Assembly (NCBI GenBank): GCA_041191405.1
Contig: JBEEOW010000023.1
Span: 3,444-67,443 of the forward strand
Length of the DNA stretch: 64,000 nucleotides
Source: JBEEOW01 sp041191405
GTDB lineage: Bacteria > Bacteroidota > Bacteroidia > Cytophagales > UBA9547
Direction: 5' to 3'
Shown here: piece by piece, positions 8,353 through 18,900 of the stretch
How the letters are laid out: every line of letters begins with the position of its first letter
Numbering within the stretch: position 1 is the first letter of the stretch
Notes under the pieces: model-generated
The model's database searches: none
The model's input: the letters and a program-made list of their open reading frames with translations, nothing else
Told to the model about the DNA's origin: nothing
Translations under genes and position numbers: made by a program

Positions 8353-9552
8353 ATGAATAATATCAATAGTATGAGTAATAAAGTAACTCAGAAATCCGTG
8401 GGTGTTTTTGAGTTCAGTCGATTTGTGTCATCAGTACAATTTATTGCAGGTTTTATTTTCGTGTCAATTCCCCTTATAGCCTTATATGCATATTATGGAA
8501 ACCCTTTCTATTCAATTCATGGCGAAGAACAAAAACTTTTTAGTTATGAAATATTTTGGGATAGAGTCGAATTCATTTTCAAATCAAAAAATGCAACCAA
8601 ACATGTAGACTTATATTTTATCATTATTTCAATTTGTCTATATATCAGTTTTGGATTGGCTTGGAGAAACTTTTATTTATTTTTTAAAGGCAATTACTCA
8701 ATTTTAATCGACAACAACTCTTCAAAAGTTACAATCAATGCAAATGGTAAAAATTTCAATTTCCCCTTTAGCGAAATACATTCATTCAAAGTTAGTGTAT
8801 ATGAATATGTTAAAAAATCCAGAAGACATACAGTATATATTTTACAGCTTATAAAAAATGATGGATATGCCTGGGAATTAAAGCGTTCTGAAAATCAAAA
8901 TGAAATTATAACATTACATAATCAGTTAGTAAATGAAATTCAGTTAAAAAATCCAAATACAAGCCCTGAAATAATTCATACAAAAATAGATTATTTTGAA
9001 ACTTCCGTTGATGGATTAAAAGTTTTAAAAATGAATAAATTTCCAAGCTATCTTCTTTTAATCAATACATTTATTTTTGTTTATGTTTCAATTAAATGTA
9101 TTACTTTGTTCAAAATAGAAAACCTAGACCCAGCAATGGTTATTCCATTAATATTTTTTTGTATTGCATCATATATACTTATTCTATTTTGGAAAACTGC
9201 TTTTAAACAACTGTTTTATCATTTTGAATTAAATATTGATGATAAAAGCTTTAAATTTTACAGAATAAGCAGAATTTCAAATCAAAAAATTTTAGTTACA
9301 GACTTGCCTTTTGAATCAATAGATAGAATTTTGATAGCTCCAGTACAAACTAAGTATTTTTTAGATAACACAGGATTAGGAATAATAGCAAAATCAGATG
9401 TAGAAACTTACACACTTAAGGAGATAGTTTCAGTAGAATTACAACATTCAATTGGAATTTCATTATTCTTCCTTGAAAACGAAATTGAACATTTTGAATT
9501 TGAAAAATACCTACAAGATTACTTAAAATCAAAAGGATACGAGGTAAAATAG
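8353..9552 (+). CDS. Multi-pass membrane protein with two PH-like modules
   Basis: The 399-residue product has transmembrane segments near residues 30-50 (FIAGFIFVSIPLIALYAYYG), 88-108 (IIISICLYISFGLAW) and 228-285 (LLLINTFIFVYVSI, VIPLIFFCIASYILILFW). Two soluble beta-rich segments (SILIDNNSSKVTI and LNIDDKSFKFYRI onward) each follow a membrane pair. Each begins with a strand pair and ends near an amphipathic helix, similar to bacterial PH domains of membrane proteins. No enzyme motif is present and the role is unknown. It is the only complete plus-strand gene in the window. The protein at the left edge shares this layout. The ATG at 8353 is used; an in-frame ATG ten codons later is possible. 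Confidence 0.65.
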   Translation: MNNINSMSNKVTQKSVGVFEFSRFVSSVQFIAGFIFVSIPLIALYAYYGNPFYSIHGEEQKLFSYEIFWDRVEFIFKSKNATKHVDLYFIIISICLYISFGLAWRNFYLFFKGNYSILIDNNSSKVTINANGKNFNFPFSEIHSFKVSVYEYVKKSRRHTVYILQLIKNDGYAWELKRSENQNEIITLHNQLVNEIQLKNPNTSPEIIHTKIDYFETSVDGLKVLKMNKFPSYLLLINTFIFVYVSIKCITLFKIENLDPAMVIPLIFFCIASYILILFWKTAFKQLFYHFELNIDDKSFKFYRISRISNQKILVTDLPFESIDRILIAPVQTKYFLDNTGLGIIAKSDVETYTLKEIVSVELQHSIGISLFFLENEIEHFEFEKYLQDYLKSKGYEVK

Positions 9553-9684
9553 AAAATTAAAACCTAAACCAATTTGTAGCAAAGTATATCAAAACAAAGT
9601 CTTGTCAATTACATCCTTTTGGTATTCTTGGTGGTATGTAAATAATCCTCAATTGCCATAAACTTGCAAATCAAACATATCTTT

Positions 9685-10293
9685 TTAGTCAATTCCATTT
9701 GTTAACAGCAAATATCCTTTAGCTTTTGTCAATAAAATAAAAGCGTTGTCATTGGCATAGTCACCATTAAAATATCGTAAGTTTTCATGCTTTGGATATA
9801 CATCATTTGAAGACTTTAAAAAATTAGGTTCAACAATAAATAAGCTCCAACTTTCATAAACTGAAATAAATGAAATGAAATTATCAACAATTGCACTTGC
9901 TTTTTCTTTGTCTATTTGCTTTGAATAATAACTAAAAAAACTACCTTTTGTGGTGTCACCGGTCAACATCGCTGTGAGAAACTCTCGTTTCCCATTCTCT
10001 ACTTCCTTAACTTTTAATTCGATATTCTCTTTAAGAATATTACCCTTCTTTAACTTATAGCTTTGTGTAATGTTATCGAAATAATGCATATTGAACCAAC
10101 TCCTTTCTTTGTCTTGATATACAAGCTGTTCAATAAATGAGTCTGATTGTAAAAAATTAAGTAGTTCAGTATTCAAATCAGAGTAGTATACTTCAAATTG
10201 TAATAGCAATGTATTACTGTTCAATACAATATCAACCGAATCTAAAAAAACCTTTATAGGTTTTGCGAATATGTCGGTTTGTTTTGTGTCCAT
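9685..10293 (-). CDS. Hypothetical cytoplasmic protein
   Basis: This 202-residue protein has no signal peptide or membrane segment and no recognisable family. It is rich in aromatic and acidic residues (SWFNMHYFDNITQSYKL, ENLRYFNGDYANDNAFILL) and looks like a globular alpha/beta protein. The ATG at 10293 is the first in frame. About 120 nt separate it from the TonB-C gene upstream on the same strand. Nothing in the context suggests a role; an immunity or accessory protein is possible but unsupported. Confidence 0.5.
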   Translation of the reverse strand: MDTKQTDIFAKPIKVFLDSVDIVLNSNTLLLQFEVYYSDLNTELLNFLQSDSFIEQLVYQDKERSWFNMHYFDNITQSYKLKKGNILKENIELKVKEVENGKREFLTAMLTGDTTKGSFFSYYSKQIDKEKASAIVDNFISFISVYESWSLFIVEPNFLKSSNDVYPKHENLRYFNGDYANDNAFILLTKAKGYLLLTNGID

Positions 10294-10415
10294 TGTATTG
10301 ATATATACTTTTCGTTAGTGAGTTAATTAAAACGTAAACTAATGAGAAAAAAGCATGCTGTAGCTACAAAATTGCAGTTTTATAACACTTACCTTCATGC
10401 TTGGAGTTGCTGAGA

Positions 10416-11270
10416 CTACTTTGTCTCAATCGAACTCATAACTAACTTAAAATCAATAGGTATTAATAACTCTGATTTAACTGGTCTATTATGACTAAGA
10501 GCTGGCTTTAGGTATGTCAAAAACTTTGAAACCCTTAATGCCTCAGCATCTAAAATTGGGTCAGAGCTAATTTCAACCTCCACTTTTGAGACTCTACCAT
10601 CTGCTTCAATGGTCGCTTTTATTGTTGTTCTGCCACTTTCAGATAAATAACGAGCAGCTTCAGGAAAAACCATTTTTGAATATAAAAATTTCAATAAATA
10701 CTGTTCACCATCACCATATTGTGCTGGCTTGTAATTATCACCAAATTTGGTTGGAAATTCTACACCGAACTGATTAAAATATTGCATTCTCAATATTTCT
10801 CCTTGATTATTATATACTTCAATTGCAGCTACTTTTCCATTTGGATGATAAAAAATCCAATTACCCGACATTTTCCCTTTGTTATAAAACCCTACATAGT
10901 CTTTTGAACCATTTGGGTAAAATGCTTTTACCGAATCAATTTGGTTTCCTTCTACATCAAACTTCTCATGTTTATATACACTTCCATTTGTGTGATAATA
11001 TTTCCACTCTCCTACTTTGGTTAATCCTTTTTTATCTTTTGAAAATCCACTTGCACATTTAGATTTGTTAAATGAATAAAAATCAGTTACTTCAAATAAC
11101 TTGTTTTCATTTGATTGAATTGAAATCTCTCGATAATAAATGATAGAATCTTCATTTCTTGCTTTTTCAAACTTCCAATTTAAGTTGGTAGTTTTTACCT
11201 GAGCCATTGCTACATTTGAAAAAATCATTGTAGCTAAAATTGCAAATACAATTGTACACTTTTTAAACAT
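10416..11270 (-). CDS. Exported YwqK/MORN-like repeat protein with TonB C-terminal domain
   Basis: A signal peptide (ending MIFSNVAMAQ) is followed by MORN/YwqK-type antitoxin-like repeats of about 23 residues at about 75-155 (GEWKYYHTNGSVYKHE, YNKGKMSGNWIFYHPNGKVA). Residues about 190-278 form a TonB C-terminal domain (FPEAARYLSESGRTTIKATI, DGRVSKVEV, DPILDAEALRV, PVKSELLIPIDFKL). Such proteins are common in Bacteroidota. Lacking an N-terminal anchor, it is not a classical TonB; it probably binds periplasmic or outer-membrane partners, but the function is unknown. It lies downstream of the terminator that ends the large surface-protein array and so is probably transcribed separately. Confidence 0.75.
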   Translation of the reverse strand: MFKKCTIVFAILATMIFSNVAMAQVKTTNLNWKFEKARNEDSIIYYREISIQSNENKLFEVTDFYSFNKSKCASGFSKDKKGLTKVGEWKYYHTNGSVYKHEKFDVEGNQIDSVKAFYPNGSKDYVGFYNKGKMSGNWIFYHPNGKVAAIEVYNNQGEILRMQYFNQFGVEFPTKFGDNYKPAQYGDGEQYLLKFLYSKMVFPEAARYLSESGRTTIKATIEADGRVSKVEVEISSDPILDAEALRVSKFLTYLKPALSHNRPVKSELLIPIDFKLVMSSIETK

Positions 11271-11347
11271 GATTCAAAAATAAAAGATAAATATTGATTT
11301 TAAAATATTTTCAAGAATGATTTTGATTGAAATTTGAAAATAAACAC

Positions 11348-11385
11348 AAAAAAGGGTCGCTAAATTGCTTTAACGACCCTTTTTT
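11348..11385. terminator. Bidirectional hairpin terminator after the 45-kb array
   Basis: AAAAAAGGGTCG (11348-11359) pairs with its exact complement at 11374-11385, with an inner TAAA/TTTA pairing. The flanking A and T tracts would allow termination in both directions. It lies about 110 nt after the stop of the PorP/SprF gene and just upstream of the next minus-strand gene. Confidence 0.85.
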
Positions 11386-11398
11386 TTATATTATTTCA

Positions 11399-11457
11399 CG
11401 AAAAATAAACTTTACTAATGCTTCGACAGGCTCAGCAACCGTAAAGTTTATTTTTCG
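11399..11457. repeat. Dispersed palindromic repeat containing a CTTCGACAGGCTCAG core
   Basis: A perfect 17-bp inverted repeat (11399-11415 and 11441-11457) brackets a 25-nt loop containing CTTCGACAGGCTCAGCAACC. A further CTCAGCAACC...CTTCGGCTACGTTCAGTGACC follows to about 11490. Elements with cores of this kind are common between genes in Bacteroidota genomes (recalled, not searched), and a related sequence lies near 490-530. Confidence 0.7.
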
Positions 11458-11493
11458 CTCAGCAACCGCACTTCGGCTACGTTCAGTGACCTA

Positions 11494-12966
11494 TTACTCC
11501 CCAAATAACCAAATGTTACCGAAGATGTAGTTTTCTAAGCCTAGTTTTTTGATTTTTTTGATTTCAGCGTTTGCTTCTTTAAAGCTATATACCTGATTGG
11601 TTACTACATAAAAGAACTCGCCGCCTTTACTTTTCACAAGGAATGTATTTAGGTTCGATACTCTTTTAATTTGTTTTTGGTATGCTTTTGCTTGCTCTAC
11701 TGTTTTGTGGGCTGCAATTACTATGTCTGCTTTGCCATTAGGGAACAGGGTAAAGAATGCATCTGCGTGGTCTTTCAAACCTTTCACTGATTCTATTCTT
11801 TCCAATTCATCTAACTTGGTTTCATCAACTGTAATGCTTTGACGCTCTTTAGATTCAACATATAATTTATGGTCGCCCATAAATAATTTTCTAAGTGCTT
11901 CTATGTCTTCGCCTTCTTTAAACATAATTACATGGTAGGTAGTATCGGCTGCTACTCTTTGTACACCTCCGTTGTAGTAATTATTGTTGTCGTTGTTTCT
12001 GTTGTTTTTAATTCTTGGTTGGTTAATGTATGTACCAGCCGAATCAGAATTTGGTCCTGCAAAGCTTGCTTCAGGTGTTTTCAGTTTTCTACTTTTGAAG
12101 GTAAATCCTACTGAAATTTCATGAATACCTCCCGAAAGTGTATTTAAGATATTGGTTGGGTAACCGTAGTTATAACCAAAATACAAATCATCGTATTGTA
12201 AGCCCATTGTTGCTCCTACATTTGAGTTGATGTCATAGGTTAAACCTGCCATCAAAATCTCTTTCCAACGGAATAATGCAGCCAAATTCGCTGTTACTGG
12301 CAAACCTTGTGCTGTACGAGCTACTGCCCATGGCTCAAAGTTTACTGTTTGCGAAACAACAAATTTATGTTTTACCAATAAAGAATATACCGGCACTTGT
12401 GTGAATGGTATATTTCTATTATCACTTACTGTTGAACGGTTAAACAAGTTTGACGCAGAAAATGCTACATCTAATTGTTTACGTGAGTAAGTCAAACCGA
12501 AATCTGAATTGAAGCTAGTTACAGAACGGATATTTGAAAACGCAGTAACTTCACTTGGGTCTGTTGCTTGAATTCTACCTTGGTCAACGCCATTGGTTAC
12601 AAATCCAACTCCTAAACCAAAACGTAAAGCTTGGTCAGTAGCTAAAGGCAGGTTGTAGCTTAATGACATCATAGCTCCATTACGAGCAATGATATTGATT
12701 TTGTCATTATAAGCCTGTAAACCAAATCCTAAACGTAATATTGGCAATGCTTTATCTAATGTAAAAAGCATTGACTCAGGCGCTCCTTTAAAGCCAACCA
12801 TTTGGTTACGATAATGGAAAAATCCTTTTAAGTTTTCACTTTGCCCCGCATACGCAGGACTGTAGATATATTTGTTAGCAAATATCTGCGTGAAATTATA
12901 TGTTTGCTGGGCTTGGGATGCTACCCCCAAGCTCATCAAAGCAAATATTGTGATTATCTTTTTCAT
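11494..12966 (-). CDS. PorP/SprF-family T9SS outer-membrane protein with SPOR-like extension
   Basis: After a signal peptide (ending GVASQAQ), residues about 20-295 match the PorP/SprF family: QTYNFTQIFANKYIYSPAYAGQSENLKGFFHYRNQM, LGFGLQAYNDKI, MAGLTYDINSNVGATMGLQYDDLYFGYNY. Members are outer-membrane proteins; SprF-like paralogues are needed for secretion or attachment of neighbouring type B CTD adhesins. Immediately upstream (31 nt) is exactly such a gene. Family members are usually about 300-350 residues. This one carries about 160 extra residues, including a SPOR-like ending (FYVVTNQVYSFKEANAEIKKIKK), which might bind peptidoglycan or a periplasmic partner. It is the last gene of the array. 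Confidence 0.85.
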   Translation of the reverse strand: MKKIITIFALMSLGVASQAQQTYNFTQIFANKYIYSPAYAGQSENLKGFFHYRNQMVGFKGAPESMLFTLDKALPILRLGFGLQAYNDKINIIARNGAMMSLSYNLPLATDQALRFGLGVGFVTNGVDQGRIQATDPSEVTAFSNIRSVTSFNSDFGLTYSRKQLDVAFSASNLFNRSTVSDNRNIPFTQVPVYSLLVKHKFVVSQTVNFEPWAVARTAQGLPVTANLAALFRWKEILMAGLTYDINSNVGATMGLQYDDLYFGYNYGYPTNILNTLSGGIHEISVGFTFKSRKLKTPEASFAGPNSDSAGTYINQPRIKNNRNNDNNNYYNGGVQRVAADTTYHVIMFKEGEDIEALRKLFMGDHKLYVESKERQSITVDETKLDELERIESVKGLKDHADAFFTLFPNGKADIVIAAHKTVEQAKAYQKQIKRVSNLNTFLVKSKGGEFFYVVTNQVYSFKEANAEIKKIKKLGLENYIFGNIWLFGE

Positions 12967-12997
12967 TTTTTATCTTTTTAAATCGATGGTTATCAAA

Positions 12998-15900
12998 TTA
13001 TTTAAACAATACATTGGCATCCATATCTCTCATTACAGTGATAGTACCTTTGTGTATTACATCTGAACCATCAAATGTGATAACAAAATAGTAAGTACCG
13101 TCTGGCAATAAGTCGCCACTTAAATTAGAAGCCGACCAATCGTTTTTATAATTACCAGCTTTGTACACTAATTTACCCCAACGATCAAAGATTTGTACTA
13201 AATTTTCAGGATAGAATTCGATATTTGGCACATACCAAGTATCATTTTTACCATTTCCATCAGGAGTTACAATGTTTGAAATTGTATTGTTGATGTTCAT
13301 TAAATAGTAATCTTTTCTAACTGTAACTTTCATTGTATCAGCTTTTACACAAGTGTTTGAGTCGGTTACAGTGAAAATATATTCAGTAGTAGTATCTGGC
13401 AATGCAACTACTTGTTTTTTGATGTAGTTATCTAAGCCACGGTTTGGTGTCCAAGCATAAGTACCATTAGCAGCAATTGCTGTAATTTCCAATGGCACCC
13501 CCATTGATACCGATGTATCTTTTGGTAATTTAACCAATGGTAAAGCATGTACTACTACACCTTTTGTTACACTATCCACACAACCAAAGAATGATTTAGC
13601 AATTAATTTAACACCGTAAGTATTACCTTTTAAGTAAGTATGCGAAGTATCAGGAATTAAAGTACTTGTTTTGATAATGTCAGAAGTACCATCAGCTAAT
13701 TTCCAAGTATAAGTTACTGAACCTGTAACGTTTGTAGTTAAGTTTTTCAATACCGATGGATTACCAACACAGATTGCATCTGCACTGAAATTAGCCACAG
13801 GAACTGGCATTACTACTACATCTTTCTTAAATAATACTTCGCAATTATTGATTGTTCTTGCAAGTAATGAAACATTGTAAGTTCCTTGATTTAAGAATAA
13901 ATGCTCAGGATTTTTTTGTAATGAGTTAGTTAAATCATCAAAATCCCATTGGAAATAAGAAACTGAATCTTTACTAGTAGTTGTGTTAATGAATTTAGAT
14001 GTATAACCATCACAAACACTATCAACAGTGAAACTTGGTACTGGTAAAGGATAGATTTTAATTGTTTTTACAATTGTATCGCTACAAGCTTTATCAGAAT
14101 TTGCGAATAATGTTACAGTGTAATCACCTTCAACATTGTAAGTATTTACTGCATTTTTGATAGTTGATGTTGTATTATCACCTAATTGCCATAAATAAGT
14201 AAGTGTTCCTGATTCAATAGTAGAAATGTTATTGAATGTTACAGCTTTAGTAGCACACAAGTTATTGAATGTAAAGTCTGCATTTGGTTTTGGGAAAACA
14301 TCCGTTGATTTAGTGAAACTACCCACACAACCTTTATCGGTAATTGCAGATAATGTAACTTGATATGTTCCTGGACTTACATACACATGTGAAGTTGAAG
14401 ATGCTGTATCAGAAAGTTGGTCTCCAAAGTTCCAAGTATATTTTGCAGTACCCGAAGCTAATTGAGTAGTGTTAGTAAACACATTTGCTACAGCATAACA
14501 AACATCTGTTGCAACAAAACTTACTACAGGATTTGGGTCAACAATAGTAGAAATTGTTTTTGAAGTAATACAACCTTTATCAGTTGTAATTTTTAACACT
14601 ACTGGGTAAGTACCTTCTTTTGCATAAGTAATTGTTGGCTCAGCAATTACAGAAGTTTTTCCGTTACCGAAATTCCAATCATAATACATTACACCAGATA
14701 CAACTGATGAAGTACTTTTGAAGTTAACTGCATAACCAGCACAAGTATCCACTTTAGTAAAGTTTGCAACAGCGTTTGGATAAATCTCTACATTTTTAGT
14801 AATACTATCCGAACAAGTATTTGCATTTTGAACTATCATTTTTACTGTGTAAGTACGAGGTGTATTGTACACATAACTTGGAGAAGTTTGTGTAGATGTA
14901 CCAACTGTATCACCAAACGACCAGCTATATGATGAGCTACCATCAACAGAAGTTGTTTTGTTTACAAATGAAATTGTATTTCCGGCACAAACACTTGAGA
15001 ACTCAAAGTTTGGCACTGGCTGATTTGCAATTGTTACTGACTTAGTAATAGTATCAGTACAACCTCTGTCGGTAGTTACAGTTAATAAAGTTTTAAATGT
15101 TCCGTCAGAAGCAAATTTGTATGATGGGTTTTTCAAGTTAGAAGTAGTTCCATTTGAGAAATCATACAAATGTGATTTAATAACACCACTTGCAACTGTT
15201 GAAGTTGAAGTAAAGTTAGTTGCTTTTCCGTTACAGGTTAAAGCCGATGAAGTAAAGTTTGCTACTGGATTTGGATAAACAGCTACATTTTGTGTAGTAC
15301 TATCTTTACATCCAAAAGTAGAAGTTACCAATAATTTAACAGCATACGTTTTAGCAGTTGCAAATACTTTCAATGGAGATTCTACACTTGATGTTGCAGA
15401 GCCATCAGCAAAGTTCCATGTATAAGTTATTGCATCGCCATACGTTGATGATAAGTTTTTAAATGCTACAGTATCATTCGCACAAATGTTATTGAATGCG
15501 AATTGAGCTCTTGGGTTATAATGAACAATTACTTCTTTCTCTTTAGAAATTGTACAGTTTCTATCCGATTTAGCAGTTAATTTAGCATAATAACTTCCAG
15601 CAGCATTGTAAGTTTGTGTTGGGTTTAATGCAGTTGAAGTATTACCATTTTTGAAATCCCAAACATAAGTGTTAGAACCTGAAGCAATGGTAGTGTTGTT
15701 AGTAAATGTAGTAACCTGACCAAAACAGTTATTTACTGGCGTAAAATCAACTACTGGATTTGGATATACTTCTACTTTTTTAGTTACATTATGTGTACAA
15801 GCAAAAGGAGTAGTTACAGTCAATTTAACATTGAAAGTATCTGCTTTTGAGAATTTATAACTTGGGCTTGCCAATACTGAAGTAGCAGCTGCATCATTAA

Positions 15901-18900
15901 AATCCCAAGCGTAAGTTAAATTACCATCAGAGATAAATGAGTTATTTACAAAATTCATTGCTGATAAATCACACACATTAGTAAATGCAAAATCAGCAAC
16001 TGGATTTTCGTACACTGTTACTTCTTTAGTAATACTTTTTGAACAAGTACCGTTTGCAGTTGCATTTAAAGTAACATTGTATTTCCCTTTAACAGGATAA
16101 ACATTTGTTGGATCAGAAAGAGTTGAAGTATTTCCGTTTCCGAATGTCCAAGCATAAGTTAATGTAGCTCCAGCCAATACAGTACCGTTAGTAAACGACA
16201 TTGTTTTGTTTTCACATACATTAGTGAAAGTGAAATCAGTAGCAGGAAGTGGAGAAACAACTACATTTTGAGTAATAGAATCTCTACATAATTTATCCGA
16301 AATCAATACTAATTTAACTGCATAAGTTCCAGCTGCTGCATATGTATATGTTGGAGAAACAATTGAAGTTCCTTTTCCGTCAGCGTAGTACCAGTTATGC
16401 GAAAGTATTGTTCCCGAAGAAATAACTGAAGTACTTGTGAATACAGTTTTGTTTTCTAAACAAACAGTTGGTGCAGTAAAGCTTGGAATTGGAAGAGGAT
16501 TAACAGTAATAGTTGCAGGTGTTGCAAAAATATCACCACCATCTTCGGTAACTACTGCACGGTATAAAGTAGTTTGGGTTAAACTACTATAGTTCAATGT
16601 AGTTTTGTTAGCTGTTACAGGAATATCAGTCCAAGAAGTACCGTTATTGATAGATTGTTGCCATCTACTAATAGTTCCGTTGTAATTTTCAAAAGTTAAC
16701 GTTCTAACAGTTGGGTCACTAGCACAAACTTCTCTAGCACCAGCAATTTCACCATTTAATGCCATGGTGATTTTGATAGTGTTTGATGAAACAACCTCAG
16801 CACAAGCACCATTTTGAACAATAGCTCTGTAGAAAGTTGATTTATCAAGATTTACATAGCTTAGAGTTGTAGTAGTGTTAGCAATTTGAGTCCAAGGAGC
16901 TGAGTTAGTTAAAGATGATTCCCAACGAACAACATTTCCATTTTGTCCAGCTAAAGTAATTGAACCTGAGTTATTACCTGGTCTTACTGTTGCTGCAGAA
17001 GCTAAAGTACCTCCTACTGAAGTAGAGTTTACAATAATTTCAGCGTAAGCCGAAGTTACATCAGTAGCGCAAGATGAAATAATTACAGCTCTATAACGAG
17101 TGCTTTTTGATAAGTTTTGGTAAGTAAAGTTTACACTACCACCGTTACCAACATTTTGGTATGGCCCCCAAGTTGAGCTATTTACATCAAACTCACTTCT
17201 TTCCCAGTAATTAATTAAACCAGTGTGTCCACTTAAAACCAAGGTACGGATAATTCCATCATTCGCACAGATATTAGTTGAACCAGCAACTGAACCACCA
17301 TTAACCACTTCCACTTTGATAGAAGGAGTAATTTCGGCAGTACAAGCTCCATTTTGAACAACAGCTCTATACCATGTAGTTTGTGTAATGTTGTTAAAAT
17401 CTAAAGTAGTAGTAGTGTTTGCAAGTGCAGTCCAAGGTTCGCCATTGAAATTTGAATATTCCCAACGATTTACTGTACCCGTATTACCATTTAAAGCAAT
17501 CGTTCTTACAGTTGCATCACCACTACAAACACTTTGCGATGGTGTAGTTAAAGAACCAGCTACAGTAGGAACTGCAATTGAAATAGTTAAAGTATTTGAG
17601 TAAGCTTTACCAGAGTTTGCATTTACTCTGTAATAAGTAGTTTGTGTTAAATTGTTAACCGTAATACTTGCTACGTTACTTTGAATTGCTGACCAAGGTC
17701 CAACTGGATTTGGAGCACTTTCCCAAGTGTAAGATGTAGCTTCATAGCCTGCCACTGTTAAAGTAGAAGCTCCAGAAGGAGAACACATTGAAGTTGAAGA
17801 AGCAGTTACAGTACCACCGTTTGCGACAGTAATTTTTACAGGAGTTGTAGAGAAAGCCTCGTTACAAGCACCATTTTTAGTAACAACTCTATAATAAGTT
17901 GATTGAGTTAAGTTTGAATAAGTATAAGTATTGCTTGAGTTTGTTAATGGCGACCATTGGTTACCATCAGTTGAAAGTTCCCAACGTAATACCGAACCAT
18001 TAGACGGAGCAACAATAATGTTATTTAAAGTTGGGTCAGCCGAACTAACAACATTGTCGCCAGTTGGGTTTGCAATAGCTGTAGTTTGCGAAATTGTTAA
18101 TGCTGTAACTGTAGAAGTAGATGATTTAGTGATTGTTGCACTTGTTCTATCTTTACAAGTTAAAGTAGCATTTACTCTATAATTATAAACGCCTGATGGC
18201 AAAGCTGCCGAAGGAGTATAAGTTGTACCAGTACTTACATTTGACCAAATACCACCATTTAATAATTGCCAATCGAATGTTGTACCTGAGTTACCTGTTA
18301 CAGATAATAAAGTTGTAGTTCCTTCACATATTGGAGAAGAAGCTACAGAAGTTACACCACCTTCTGGGTCATTAACTACATTGATTTGTGCTGAGTTAGT
18401 TGTTAAAACTGCTGGACATACACCATTTTGAATTTCAACTTTGTAATAAGTATTTTCTGGTAAATCTTCGTAAGATAAGGTGTTTGTACTATTACCAATT
18501 GCTGTCCAAGGTGCTTGACCAGTTTTAGAATATACCCATTTATTAATCGTTCCATTGTAACCACCATTCAATACTACTGTACCGGCATTGTTACTTTCGC
18601 ATCGGTTTGAACCGTCGTAAGTAAATGAAACAGTACCATCAGCAGTGGATAATGAATAAACATTAACAGTTGCAATTACCGAATACTGAAAGTTACCTCC
18701 ACCTAAATTGATGTAAGTACGGTAAGTATAAGTACCAGCAGCTGGTGTAGGAAAAGTTACAGATGATGTAGTGTTAGCAACTGTAGTCCAACCTGAACCA
18801 TCATTTTTCTCCCAACGATCTACAGTACCAGAAGTACCTGACCATGTAAGGGTGTAACTTGGAGTGGAAATACAAACATCCGATTGAAGGGGATATACCG

